56,499 nt of DNA from Roseibium sp. MMSF_3544. Lineage in GTDB: Bacteria; Pseudomonadota; Alphaproteobacteria; Rhizobiales; Stappiaceae. The translations under genes and the position numbers were made by a program. The notes beneath the pieces were generated by a model that was given only the letters and a program-made list of their open reading frames with translations, did not search any database and had not been told where the DNA came from. Below are positions 50,566 through 56,499 of the stretch, in pieces. The first letter of the stretch is position 1. Every line of letters begins with the position of its first letter. The stretch covers positions 1 to 56,499 of the forward strand of contig NZ_JASHKA010000032.1 of assembly GCF_030732845.1 (NCBI RefSeq), given 5' to 3'.

Positions 50566-51126
50566 TTGTCAAATCACACACAGCAGTCCTTCATGACCCG
50601 CTGCGCCGGATGGTCCCGGCGGTCTGCGACACGGCTTGGAGCCGTCGCAGCGCTCCTGATCGCGTCTCTCTCACAAGCAAATCTGCCGGCACAAGCGCAG
50701 GGGGAAGTTCGTTCCTCGCATGGTGATTGGCAAATGCGCTGCGATACGCCTCCTGGTGCTTCGAGCGAGCAATGCGCTCTCATTCAGAATGTGACGGCGT
50801 CCGATCGCGAAAACGTCGGTCTATCTGTGATCATTTTGAAAACGGCGGACAAGCAGGCCCGCATCCTGAGGGTTCTTGCGCCGCTTGGTGTGCTGTTGCC
50901 GTCCGGTCTCGGCCTGCGCGTCGACAACGCGGATATCGGCCGTGCGGGTTTCGTCCGCTGCCTGCCGAATGGCTGCATTGCCGAAGTCATCTTGGAAGAC
51001 GAGCTGCTGACGAAACTGAAAGCAGGCGGACAAGCAACCTTCATTATTTTCCAGACGCCGGAAGAAGGCATCGGCATTCCGATTTCGCTGAACGGTTTTT
51101 CCGACGGGTTCGACACCCTCCCGTAA
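50566..51126 (+). CDS. IalB-family (invasion-associated locus B-like) secreted protein
   Basis: A 186-residue protein resembling the IalB family: signal peptide (about 20-45, ending AQA), then SHGDWQMRCDT, Cys-containing CALIQNV, GLRVDNADIGRAGFVRCLPNGCIAEVIL. The paired Cys fit an extracytoplasmic disulfide-bonded fold. Function in free-living species is unknown. The likely start is TTG at 50566, because GGAGG lies 5 nt before it; ATG at 50593 has no ribosome site. It is divergent from ctaC and convergent with the antiporter gene. Confidence 0.85.
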   Translation: MSNHTQQSFMTRCAGWSRRSATRLGAVAALLIASLSQANLPAQAQGEVRSSHGDWQMRCDTPPGASSEQCALIQNVTASDRENVGLSVIILKTADKQARILRVLAPLGVLLPSGLGLRVDNADIGRAGFVRCLPNGCIAEVILEDELLTKLKAGGQATFIIFQTPEEGIGIPISLNGFSDGFDTLP

Positions 51127-51162
51127 GCCACCCCAAACTACCGCACTAACGAAGGCGCCCCG

Positions 51163-52953
51163 TTACTCTGCGGGTGCGTCCTGTTGATCCTTGGGTGCCC
51201 TCTTGCGCGGCGTTACCTTGTGCAGGCGGTCAGACCCGGCGAACAGTCCTTGCTCAAGCTGCACGTTGATGCGTTCCTGGTCGCGTCCGCGCACGTCCTC
51301 TTCAATCTGGTCGATCCGGTCAAGCGGTGTTCCGAGCGCTTCCAGCGCGGCGCGGCCGAAGACCACGCTCGACTCAAAGGTTTCGCGGATCTGGAAGTCC
51401 ACGCCGCGTCTCCTGAGGTCGAGATAGTGCGCGCGATCGGTCGCCCGGCAGAAAATCTGCGCGTCGGGAAACCCTTCCCGGATCAGGTCGATGGCCTTGC
51501 CCATCACCTTGTCGTTCTCAACACACATGGCGACAAGCGCAGCCTTTCCGGCCCCTGCCGCGGCCAAGACGTCCGCGCGGGTCGCATCGCCGTAATAGAC
51601 CTTGTAGCCCTGCTTGCGGGCGTAGTCGATGCGGTCGGGCCGGTTGTCGATCGCGGTGATTTCCAGGCCCTCGGAGGTGAGGATCTGGGCAACGACCATG
51701 CCGAAGCGTCCAAAGCCAATGACGAGAACGGTCGGCGCTGCCTCCTCGAATGTCTCGATCGAAGGATTTTCAACGCCACGCGCCTTGACCCTTGTTGCGA
51801 GCTTGTCCAGTCCGAGACAGGCGAGCGGGGTGAGCAGCATCGTCAGGATAACAATCGCGTTGAGCAGATTGGCGGTTTGATAGGTCAGCAGGCTGTTGCT
51901 GACGGCAGCCGTAAAGAGCACAAACGCAAACTCGCCGCCCTGCGGCAGGGTCACCGCAATACGCAGTGCATCTGAATTTGGCGAGCCTGTCCCGCGCGAC
52001 AGGCCCCAAAGGAAAACTCCCTTTAGTCCCATGACCACCGCTACGCCGGCGGCCACAACCATCCAGTTTTCAATCACCAGGGACACATCGAGCGACATGC
52101 CGACAGCAACGAAGAAAAGCCCCATCAGCAACGACCGGAAAGGCTCGATATCAGCCTCGAGCGTATGCCGGAAACTCGATTCGGCCAGAAGAACGCCGGC
52201 CAGGAACGCGCCCAGAGCCATGGAGAGACCGACAGAATGCATGATCCCCGCGCTGCCAAGCGCCACCAGAAGCGCCGCCGTTAGCATCACCTCCCGTGCG
52301 CGGCTCGCTGCAAGAAACAGAAAGATCGGCGAGATCAGATAGCGGCCCGTCAGGACAACCGCGGCGACAGCACCCAGAACGATCAGAACTTCGCTTGCAA
52401 TTTCCGTTGCCGTAGACGGCCCTTCTCCGGGCGCCAGAATGGCCACCATGGCCAAAAGGGGGACAATGGCGATGTCCTGCAGCAGCAAGATCCCAAAGGC
52501 CCGTTGCCCGTAGGGCGACGATAACTGGCCGCGCTCCTGCAGGATCTGAAGGGCAAACGCAGTCGAAGAGAGCGCCAGGCCAAAACCGGCAACAAACGCC
52601 GTGGGATACGGCAAGCCAACCAGACGCCCAATTGCAAACAGGCATATCCCGGTCAGGACCACCTGGGCAGTGCCAAGGCCGAAAATGTCGCGCTTCATGC
52701 GCCAGAGTTTGCTGGGGTCGAGCTCAAGCCCGATGACGAACAGCAACAGGACAACCCCAAGCTCTGCGACATGAAGAACATCTTCGCCGGAGCCAAGCAG
52801 CTGCAGCCCATGCGGACCTATTGCCGCGCCCGCTGCAAGATAGCCAACCACAGATCCAAGCCCCAGGCGCTTGGCGATGGGCACGGCAACGCAGGTTGCG
52901 GCCAGAAACACAATCGATTCAGCAAAAAACGGAGGTGCGCCCTCTGCGGCCAT
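51163..52953 (-). CDS. CPA2-family potassium/proton antiporter (Kef-like)
   Basis: A 596-residue transporter with a twelve-helix Na+/H+ exchanger-type membrane domain (about 1-375) and a cytoplasmic TrkA-N (RCK) domain starting near VLVIGFGRFGMVVAQIL. The membrane part has GLELDPSKLW, FGLALSSTAFALQIL and LLLQDIAIVPLLAMV, typical of KefB/KefC. It probably exports K+ in exchange for H+ under electrophile or pH stress. No KefF/KefG partner gene is adjacent. ATG at 52953 is preceded by GGAGAAGGG; starts further upstream (52986, 53004) are possible. Confidence 0.9.
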   Translation of the reverse strand: MAAEGAPPFFAESIVFLAATCVAVPIAKRLGLGSVVGYLAAGAAIGPHGLQLLGSGEDVLHVAELGVVLLLFVIGLELDPSKLWRMKRDIFGLGTAQVVLTGICLFAIGRLVGLPYPTAFVAGFGLALSSTAFALQILQERGQLSSPYGQRAFGILLLQDIAIVPLLAMVAILAPGEGPSTATEIASEVLIVLGAVAAVVLTGRYLISPIFLFLAASRAREVMLTAALLVALGSAGIMHSVGLSMALGAFLAGVLLAESSFRHTLEADIEPFRSLLMGLFFVAVGMSLDVSLVIENWMVVAAGVAVVMGLKGVFLWGLSRGTGSPNSDALRIAVTLPQGGEFAFVLFTAAVSNSLLTYQTANLLNAIVILTMLLTPLACLGLDKLATRVKARGVENPSIETFEEAAPTVLVIGFGRFGMVVAQILTSEGLEITAIDNRPDRIDYARKQGYKVYYGDATRADVLAAAGAGKAALVAMCVENDKVMGKAIDLIREGFPDAQIFCRATDRAHYLDLRRRGVDFQIRETFESSVVFGRAALEALGTPLDRIDQIEEDVRGRDQERINVQLEQGLFAGSDRLHKVTPRKRAPKDQQDAPAE

Positions 52954-53133
52954 CCCTTCTCCTCTGCCATCCGGAGGAACGTCCATATGTTCCGGTGCGT
53001 CCAAAACCCGGAATATGATTCGATGTTAGCAAAATCCGGCCGGGTTAACTTTGACAAATCTAAAAATGCATAACTTTGATGGTCGAAAAGCGATTGTAAC
53101 AGGCAACATAGCCCAATTCTTTAGATCGTTCCG

Positions 53134-53230
53134 TCAATCCGATTGAAAGCAGATCAAGGCGTTGAGAAACAGGTTCAAGAGACATCTTGAGCTTGGAAAC
53201 TGCCCTTGCTTCAAGAAGACAATATCTTGA
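53134..53230. repeat. Cluster of four TCAA/TTGA palindromes
   Basis: Four inverted repeats lie in 97 nt: TCAATC-C-GATTGA (53134-53146), TCAA-GGCG-TTGA (53154-53165), TCAAGA-GACA-TCTTGA (53175-53190) and TCAAGA-AGACAATA-TCTTGA (53211-53230). The region is the 341-nt gap between the antiporter start and the HAD gene stop, both on the minus strand; nothing else is visible in it. They may bind a regulator of the antiporter. Confidence 0.55.
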
Positions 53231-53294
53231 GCCTTGTGAAGCAGTTAGCCTGGTCGCTTAACAGCGCAAATTACCTTGTCAAAAACAACAATAA

Positions 53295-53909
53295 TCAAAT
53301 CAGCTGATTCTCGTTCAGGAAATCGCGGAGCTCACTGGCTGACGTGTACACATGTCCAACGAGCCCGGCCTCCACCGCGCCTGCGACATTCGCCGGGTTG
53401 TCGTCAATGAACGCGCTGGCCTGAGGAGCGTGCCCGTATCTGGCACAGACACGCTCGTAGATTTCCGGATCCGGCTTTCTGGCCTTGAACTCTGCAGACA
53501 CATGCGCCTTGTCGCCGAAAATCTCGATCATGTCGGGTGCGCAAAAGGGAAGAGCCGCCTTAAGCATCATGCCGTTGTTGGTCAGAAGTGCCATGTCCGC
53601 CCGCACACGGATCCGGCGGGCAAGGTCCAGAACCTCAGGCCTTGCCCGCATCATTTTCCGCCTGATGTCCACCCAGGTATCGAAGTCGATCGGGTAGCCG
53701 AGCAACTCGGCGTATTGCGCCAGATAGCCCTCCGCCGTGTCAGGTGAACCGGCTTCTGCTTTCGTCTCGTGAGGACCGCCCCAGACGGCGGCATCGATCT
53801 CAGCCGCGGGCCGACCGGTCAGCTTCTCCAGCAATTCAAGGCGGATCTGGTGATCGTAGTCGTAGAGCACCTGGTCCATGTCGAAGACGACGAAGCTGAT
53901 ATCCGGCAT
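53295..53909 (-). CDS. HAD-superfamily hydrolase
   Basis: A 204-residue phosphatase-like protein of the HAD-IA subfamily. Motif I is VVFDMDQVLYDYD, motif II LLTNNG, motif III a Lys in FKARKPDPEIYERV, and motif IV FIDDNPANV. The alpha-helical cap follows motif I. It is close to YihX-like sugar phosphatases in layout; the substrate is unknown. It starts 24 nt after the tldD stop and is probably cotranscribed. Confidence 0.9.
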   Translation of the reverse strand: MPDISFVVFDMDQVLYDYDHQIRLELLEKLTGRPAAEIDAAVWGGPHETKAEAGSPDTAEGYLAQYAELLGYPIDFDTWVDIRRKMMRARPEVLDLARRIRVRADMALLTNNGMMLKAALPFCAPDMIEIFGDKAHVSAEFKARKPDPEIYERVCARYGHAPQASAFIDDNPANVAGAVEAGLVGHVYTSASELRDFLNENQLI

Positions 53910-53933
53910 CTGGCGTTCCTGTCCGGCTTCAAA

Positions 53934-55358
53934 TCAAACGGCGGTACCGCCGACCGTCATTTCGTTGATGCGCATCGAAGGCTGGCCGACACCGACCGGA
54001 ACGCCCTGCCCCTGCTTGCCGCAGGTACCCATGCCCGGGTCAAGCTTCATATCGTTGCCGATCATCGTCACGCGCGTCAGCGCGTCGGGGCCATTGCCGA
54101 TCAGCATTGCGCCTTTCACCGGAGCGCCAACCTTGCCGTTTTCGACCCTGTAGGCCTCGGTGCAGGAGAACACGAACTTGCCGGACGTAATGTCGACCTG
54201 GCCGCCGCCGAACGAAACGGCATAGATCCCGTCCTTCACCGAAGCCAGGATTTCCTCCGGTTCCTTGTCACCGGACATCATAACAGTGTTGGTCATGCGC
54301 GGCATGGGAATATGGGCGAAAGACTGCCGACGGCCGTTGCCGGTCGGTTCCATGCCCATCAACCGCGCATTCTGACGGTCTTGCATGTAGCCCGTAAGGA
54401 TGCCGTCTTCGATCAGAACCGTGCGTCCTGAAGGTGTTCCCTCATCGTCGACCGTAAGCGAGCCGCGCCTGTCCGGAATGGTACCGTCATCGACAATCGT
54501 GACACCCGGCGACGCCACGCGCTCGCCCATCAGCCCGGCAAAGGCCGACGTCTTCTTGCGATTGAAGTCGCCTTCAAGACCGTGACCGACCGCCTCGTGC
54601 AAGAGAATTCCGGGCCAACCCGGGCCAAGCACCACGTCGAAGGATCCGGCAGGGGCCGGAACCGCTTCCAGATTGACGAGCGCCTGACGCAGAGCCTCGT
54701 CCACCCCGCCCTGCCAGTTTTCCATGGTGATAAAGCGTTCGAAACCTTCGCGGCCGCCACAGCCGAAAGAACCGCTTTCCTGGCGCTCGTCATTGCCCGC
54801 GACAACGGAGATCGACAGGCGCACCATCGGTCGGACATCGCGTACAAGATGGCCGTCGGCGCGCAGGATCTCCACGACTTGCCAGGAGCCGGCGATCGAC
54901 GCGGTGACCTGTCGCACACGCGGATCCTTTGCCCTGGCATAGGCGTCAATTTCCTGAAGCAGCTTGACCTTGTCTTCAAAACTCGGACCACCGAGTGGAT
55001 TGGCGTCAGTATAGAGCGACTGATTGGTGCGTGATGGCGCCGCGGCATAGCTTCCGGAATAGCCCTTTCTGACCGCACTGACCGCATCGGCAGCACGTTT
55101 CAGCGCGGCTTCAGAAATGTCGCCCGCATGCGCGTAGCCCGCCGCCTCACCGGCCACAGCCCTTAGACCAAACCCCTGAGCGGTGTCGTAGTTGGCGCCC
55201 TTAAGGCGTCCATTGTCGAAGACCAGTCCCTCTGTCTGCCGGTATTCGACAAACAGCTCCCCGTCATCGGCACCCGAAAGGGCCTCTTGCGTAATCCGCT
55301 TGGCTGCGTCCAGCCCAAGGCCCGAGGTTTCAATGAGGTCGGTTGTTGAAAGTGTCAT
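53934..55358 (-). CDS. tldD: Metalloprotease TldD
   Basis: A 474-residue member of the TldD/PmbA (U62) family. The zinc motif HExxxH is HEAVGHGLEGD, and the distal Cys is in FVFSCTEAYRVENG. In E. coli TldD and TldE form a protease that processes modified peptides and helps degrade CcdA. Its partner PmbA/TldE is not in the window. The upstream region contains a perfect CtrA-like box. Confidence 0.96.
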   Translation of the reverse strand: MTLSTTDLIETSGLGLDAAKRITQEALSGADDGELFVEYRQTEGLVFDNGRLKGANYDTAQGFGLRAVAGEAAGYAHAGDISEAALKRAADAVSAVRKGYSGSYAAAPSRTNQSLYTDANPLGGPSFEDKVKLLQEIDAYARAKDPRVRQVTASIAGSWQVVEILRADGHLVRDVRPMVRLSISVVAGNDERQESGSFGCGGREGFERFITMENWQGGVDEALRQALVNLEAVPAPAGSFDVVLGPGWPGILLHEAVGHGLEGDFNRKKTSAFAGLMGERVASPGVTIVDDGTIPDRRGSLTVDDEGTPSGRTVLIEDGILTGYMQDRQNARLMGMEPTGNGRRQSFAHIPMPRMTNTVMMSGDKEPEEILASVKDGIYAVSFGGGQVDITSGKFVFSCTEAYRVENGKVGAPVKGAMLIGNGPDALTRVTMIGNDMKLDPGMGTCGKQGQGVPVGVGQPSMRINEMTVGGTAV

Positions 55359-55496
55359 GTGCCTGTCCTGTTTTCGCCCCGCTCGGAGCGCGCGTCCGCC
55401 TGTCGTGGCGCAGCGTTGCTAAAGCTGTTCCTCTCAACATAGGTGCATCGCGCCATTTTTTCACACGAAAAGCCCGAAAATCCACTTGAGGTAATT

Positions 55497-55512
55497 TTAA
55501 CTTGAGTTTAAC
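55497..55512 (+). promoter_or_regulatory. Perfect CtrA consensus box
   Basis: TTAA (55497-55500), seven bases, then TTAAC (55508-55512) is an exact match to the CtrA full site. A GCTA-type -10 candidate (GCTACG, 55533-55538) follows 20 nt later. It lies between tldD and the small ORF pair and is oriented toward the latter. Confidence 0.6.
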
Positions 55513-55635
55513 ATTCAACTTAAATCATCCCGGCTACGCGCCGCGAGCCAGCCTGACCTTTCGATCGGCCCAGCCAAATCCCCGAATATTCCAACAGAAC
55601 CGCCGCAAGCTTGCGACTGCGGACCAGGAACGTAC

Positions 55636-55863
55636 ATGTCCAGTTTCTTTAAAGCGCCGGACGGCGGCGGTCTGAATTCCTTCCACGGTATCGCCGCTTC
55701 ACGCGGCGACGGTCTCCATCCGCTGCTTCTTGAGGCAATTTCGAAATCCGGTTCCGTTTCCGGTCCACCCGCCGAAAGCGAAACGACCGATGACAATGTG
55801 ATTTCGGTAGAGTTCGGCTCACAGGTGACTGCTGCCACCGATAACCGTGAGGCAGCAAAGTGA
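55636..55863 (+). CDS. Hypothetical 75-residue protein, first of an overlapping pair
   Basis: An ORF with ATG at 55636. The product is Gly/Ser/Ala-rich and acidic toward the C-terminus (ESETTDDNVISVEF), with no signal peptide or recognised domain. Its stop overlaps the GTG start of the next small ORF by 4 nt, which suggests translational coupling. A perfect CtrA box lies 124 nt upstream. The overlap and codon pattern argue for a real gene, though the minus strand also has an open frame here. Confidence 0.55.
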   Translation: MSSFFKAPDGGGLNSFHGIAASRGDGLHPLLLEAISKSGSVSGPPAESETTDDNVISVEFGSQVTAATDNREAAK

Positions 55864-56087
55864 AATCGGTTCTCGTTGCCATGCATCTTGTTGCCTGCCA
55901 GCCCGATCTCTTGATCTGCGAGGACATGTCGGTCAACGCAAAACGTTGGGCCGACATAGAAACCTGCCGACAGGATCGGGCGCTGGAAATGGCCCGCCTG
56001 AAACAGGACCTTCCGAACTGGGCCGTCGTGATGTCGCGTTGCCGCTATCTGATTGGTCGGGATGCTCGGTCGACACCAGCGTTCTGA
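55860..56087 (+). CDS. Hypothetical 75-residue Cys-containing protein
   Basis: A small ORF starting at GTG 55860 overlapping the previous stop (GTGA). The product begins with a short hydrophobic stretch (MKSVLVAMHLVAC) and has four Cys (residues 13, 20, 36 and 61). Similar short proteins with an LVAC start are familiar from alphaproteobacteria, but no function is known. A secreted or membrane-associated location is possible but weakly supported. Confidence 0.55.
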   Translation: MKSVLVAMHLVACQPDLLICEDMSVNAKRWADIETCRQDRALEMARLKQDLPNWAVVMSRCRYLIGRDARSTPAF

Positions 56088-56189
56088 ATAAGTTGGCTGT
56101 TTATTTGGTCGACGACTTGCCCGCCATGCGCTATCTGCCGTAAAAGACAGGATCAATTTTTCGCGCAGCAAAACAGCACATCGGCCAAC

Positions 56190-56402
56190 ATGAACCGTTA
56201 CGAAAACCCCAGAGTTCCAAGCGAAGCCCGCGTCCGTTACCTGGATGGTGACTATCAGGTCGAGACGCCGGGAACCTTTGTGCGCTGTGCGGTCACCGGA
56301 GCCGCTATCCCGCTGGACGAGCTGAAATACTGGTCAGTGGAGCGCCAGGAAGCCTATGTCGATGCCAAGGCATCGATGAAGCGGCATCTTGAAACGCGCT
56401 GA
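56190..56402 (+). CDS. DUF2093 protein
   Basis: A 70-residue protein fitting the DUF2093 family of alphaproteobacteria: SEARVRYLDGDYQVETPGTF, then CAVTGAAIPLDELKYWSVERQEAY, the usual family end. It has a single Cys in VRCAVTG and no membrane segment. Function unknown. It ends 25 nt before the putative IS terminus. Confidence 0.88.
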   Translation: MNRYENPRVPSEARVRYLDGDYQVETPGTFVRCAVTGAAIPLDELKYWSVERQEAYVDAKASMKRHLETR

Positions 56403-56426
56403 GGCGCGCTCCAGACCTGATCACTC

Positions 56427-56499
56427 TAGGGTACGGACTCATAAATGAAGTCAATTTGGTTTGGATCGTTTTGACCAGCGGCAAGGAGCGAAAGCGCAG
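56427..56499. mobile_element. Terminal fragment of an IS5/IS427-like insertion sequence
   Basis: Positions 56427-56450 are the inverted match of 67-90. Reading rightward the terminus GGGTACGGACTCATAAATG begins at 56429 after a CTCTA flank and continues past the window. Beyond the 24-bp match the two ends diverge but share GCAAGGA-like subterminal sequence, as left and right ends of one element type might. No transposase frame is visible. Confidence 0.55.

Noticed and set aside
55515..56171. Minus-strand frame of 218 codons over the small ORF pair
   Set aside because: No ribosome site, odd composition, and the plus strand shows overlapping starts and a promoter-like box; still, the choice is not certain.
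67..56450. Window as a composite transposon between inverted IS copies
   Set aside because: The content is core chromosomal (atp, smc, cta, tyrS, thrC) and base use is uniform; inversion or contig ends are simpler explanations.

Overview
The window reads as chromosomal DNA of an alphaproteobacterium, most like the Roseibium/Labrenzia (Stappiaceae) group. The basis is gene content and order recalled from that group, plus group-specific features: a split b/b' F0 ATP synthase, a CcrM-type GANTC methylase, CtrA-type boxes, an Irr-type box before bacterioferritin, and an aa3 oxidase cluster of the order ctaC-ctaD-ctaB-(small ORF)-ctaG-ctaE-DUF983-SURF1. No tRNA, rRNA, CRISPR or complete transposase gene was seen. 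Both ends of the window carry the same 24-bp sequence in inverted orientation, apparently the terminus of an IS5/IS427-like element. The window may therefore be a contig or segment bounded by IS copies.

Layout. 1-0.35 kb: IS end and intergenic repeats. 0.35-4.5 kb: PhyH-type dioxygenase and the F0 operon atpI-B-E-F'-F. 4.5-9.4 kb: smc, a DsbA-like protein and a DUF721 protein, divergent from mutY. 10.8-13.1 kb: 2OG-Fe(II) oxygenase, fasciclin protein, bacterioferritin under a probable Irr box, and a 46-aa ORF. 13.1-16.7 kb: AMP nucleosidase, then an amino-acid ABC binding protein and permease without an ATPase. 16.9-18.9 kb: 3-methyladenine glycosylase-like protein and ccrM. 19-22.2 kb: alpha/beta hydrolase, HxlR regulator, GST/NTF2-like/tautomerase cassette, DUF4166. 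22.5-23.96 kb: tyrS with a leader peptide and attenuator. 24-28 kb: hemerythrin protein, repeat-bearing vWA protein, isochorismatase-like hydrolase and MarR regulator. 28.4-30.3 kb: glycine riboswitch followed by a shortened gcvT, gcvH and an OsmC-family gene. 30.4-34.6 kb: lipoprotein, then ispH-thrB-rnhA and a lipid kinase. 34.6-40.9 kb: thrC, M16 peptidase, RimJ-like acetyltransferase and a GGDEF/EAL membrane protein. 41-50 kb: yqgE, DsbD-like protein, peroxiredoxin and the cytochrome oxidase cluster. 50.5-56.4 kb: IalB-like protein, CPA2 antiporter, HAD hydrolase, tldD, two overlapping small ORFs and DUF2093.

The most notable feature is the tyrS leader. It has a 21-codon ORF containing Tyr-Phe-Tyr-Tyr, followed by mutually exclusive hairpins: a GGCGGCT segment inside the leader ORF can pair with the 5' arm of a U-tailed terminator. 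This is the classical design of ribosome-mediated attenuation, here for tyrosyl-tRNA synthetase. Other points worth attention are a drastically shortened GcvT behind an intact-looking tandem glycine riboswitch, perfect inverted repeats that enclose the stop codons of ctaC and ctaD, a perfect CtrA consensus box before two overlapping small ORFs, a cluster of four TCAA/TTGA palindromes before the antiporter gene, and a family of diverged intergenic palindromic repeats. All promoter and operator calls rest on eye inspection only.
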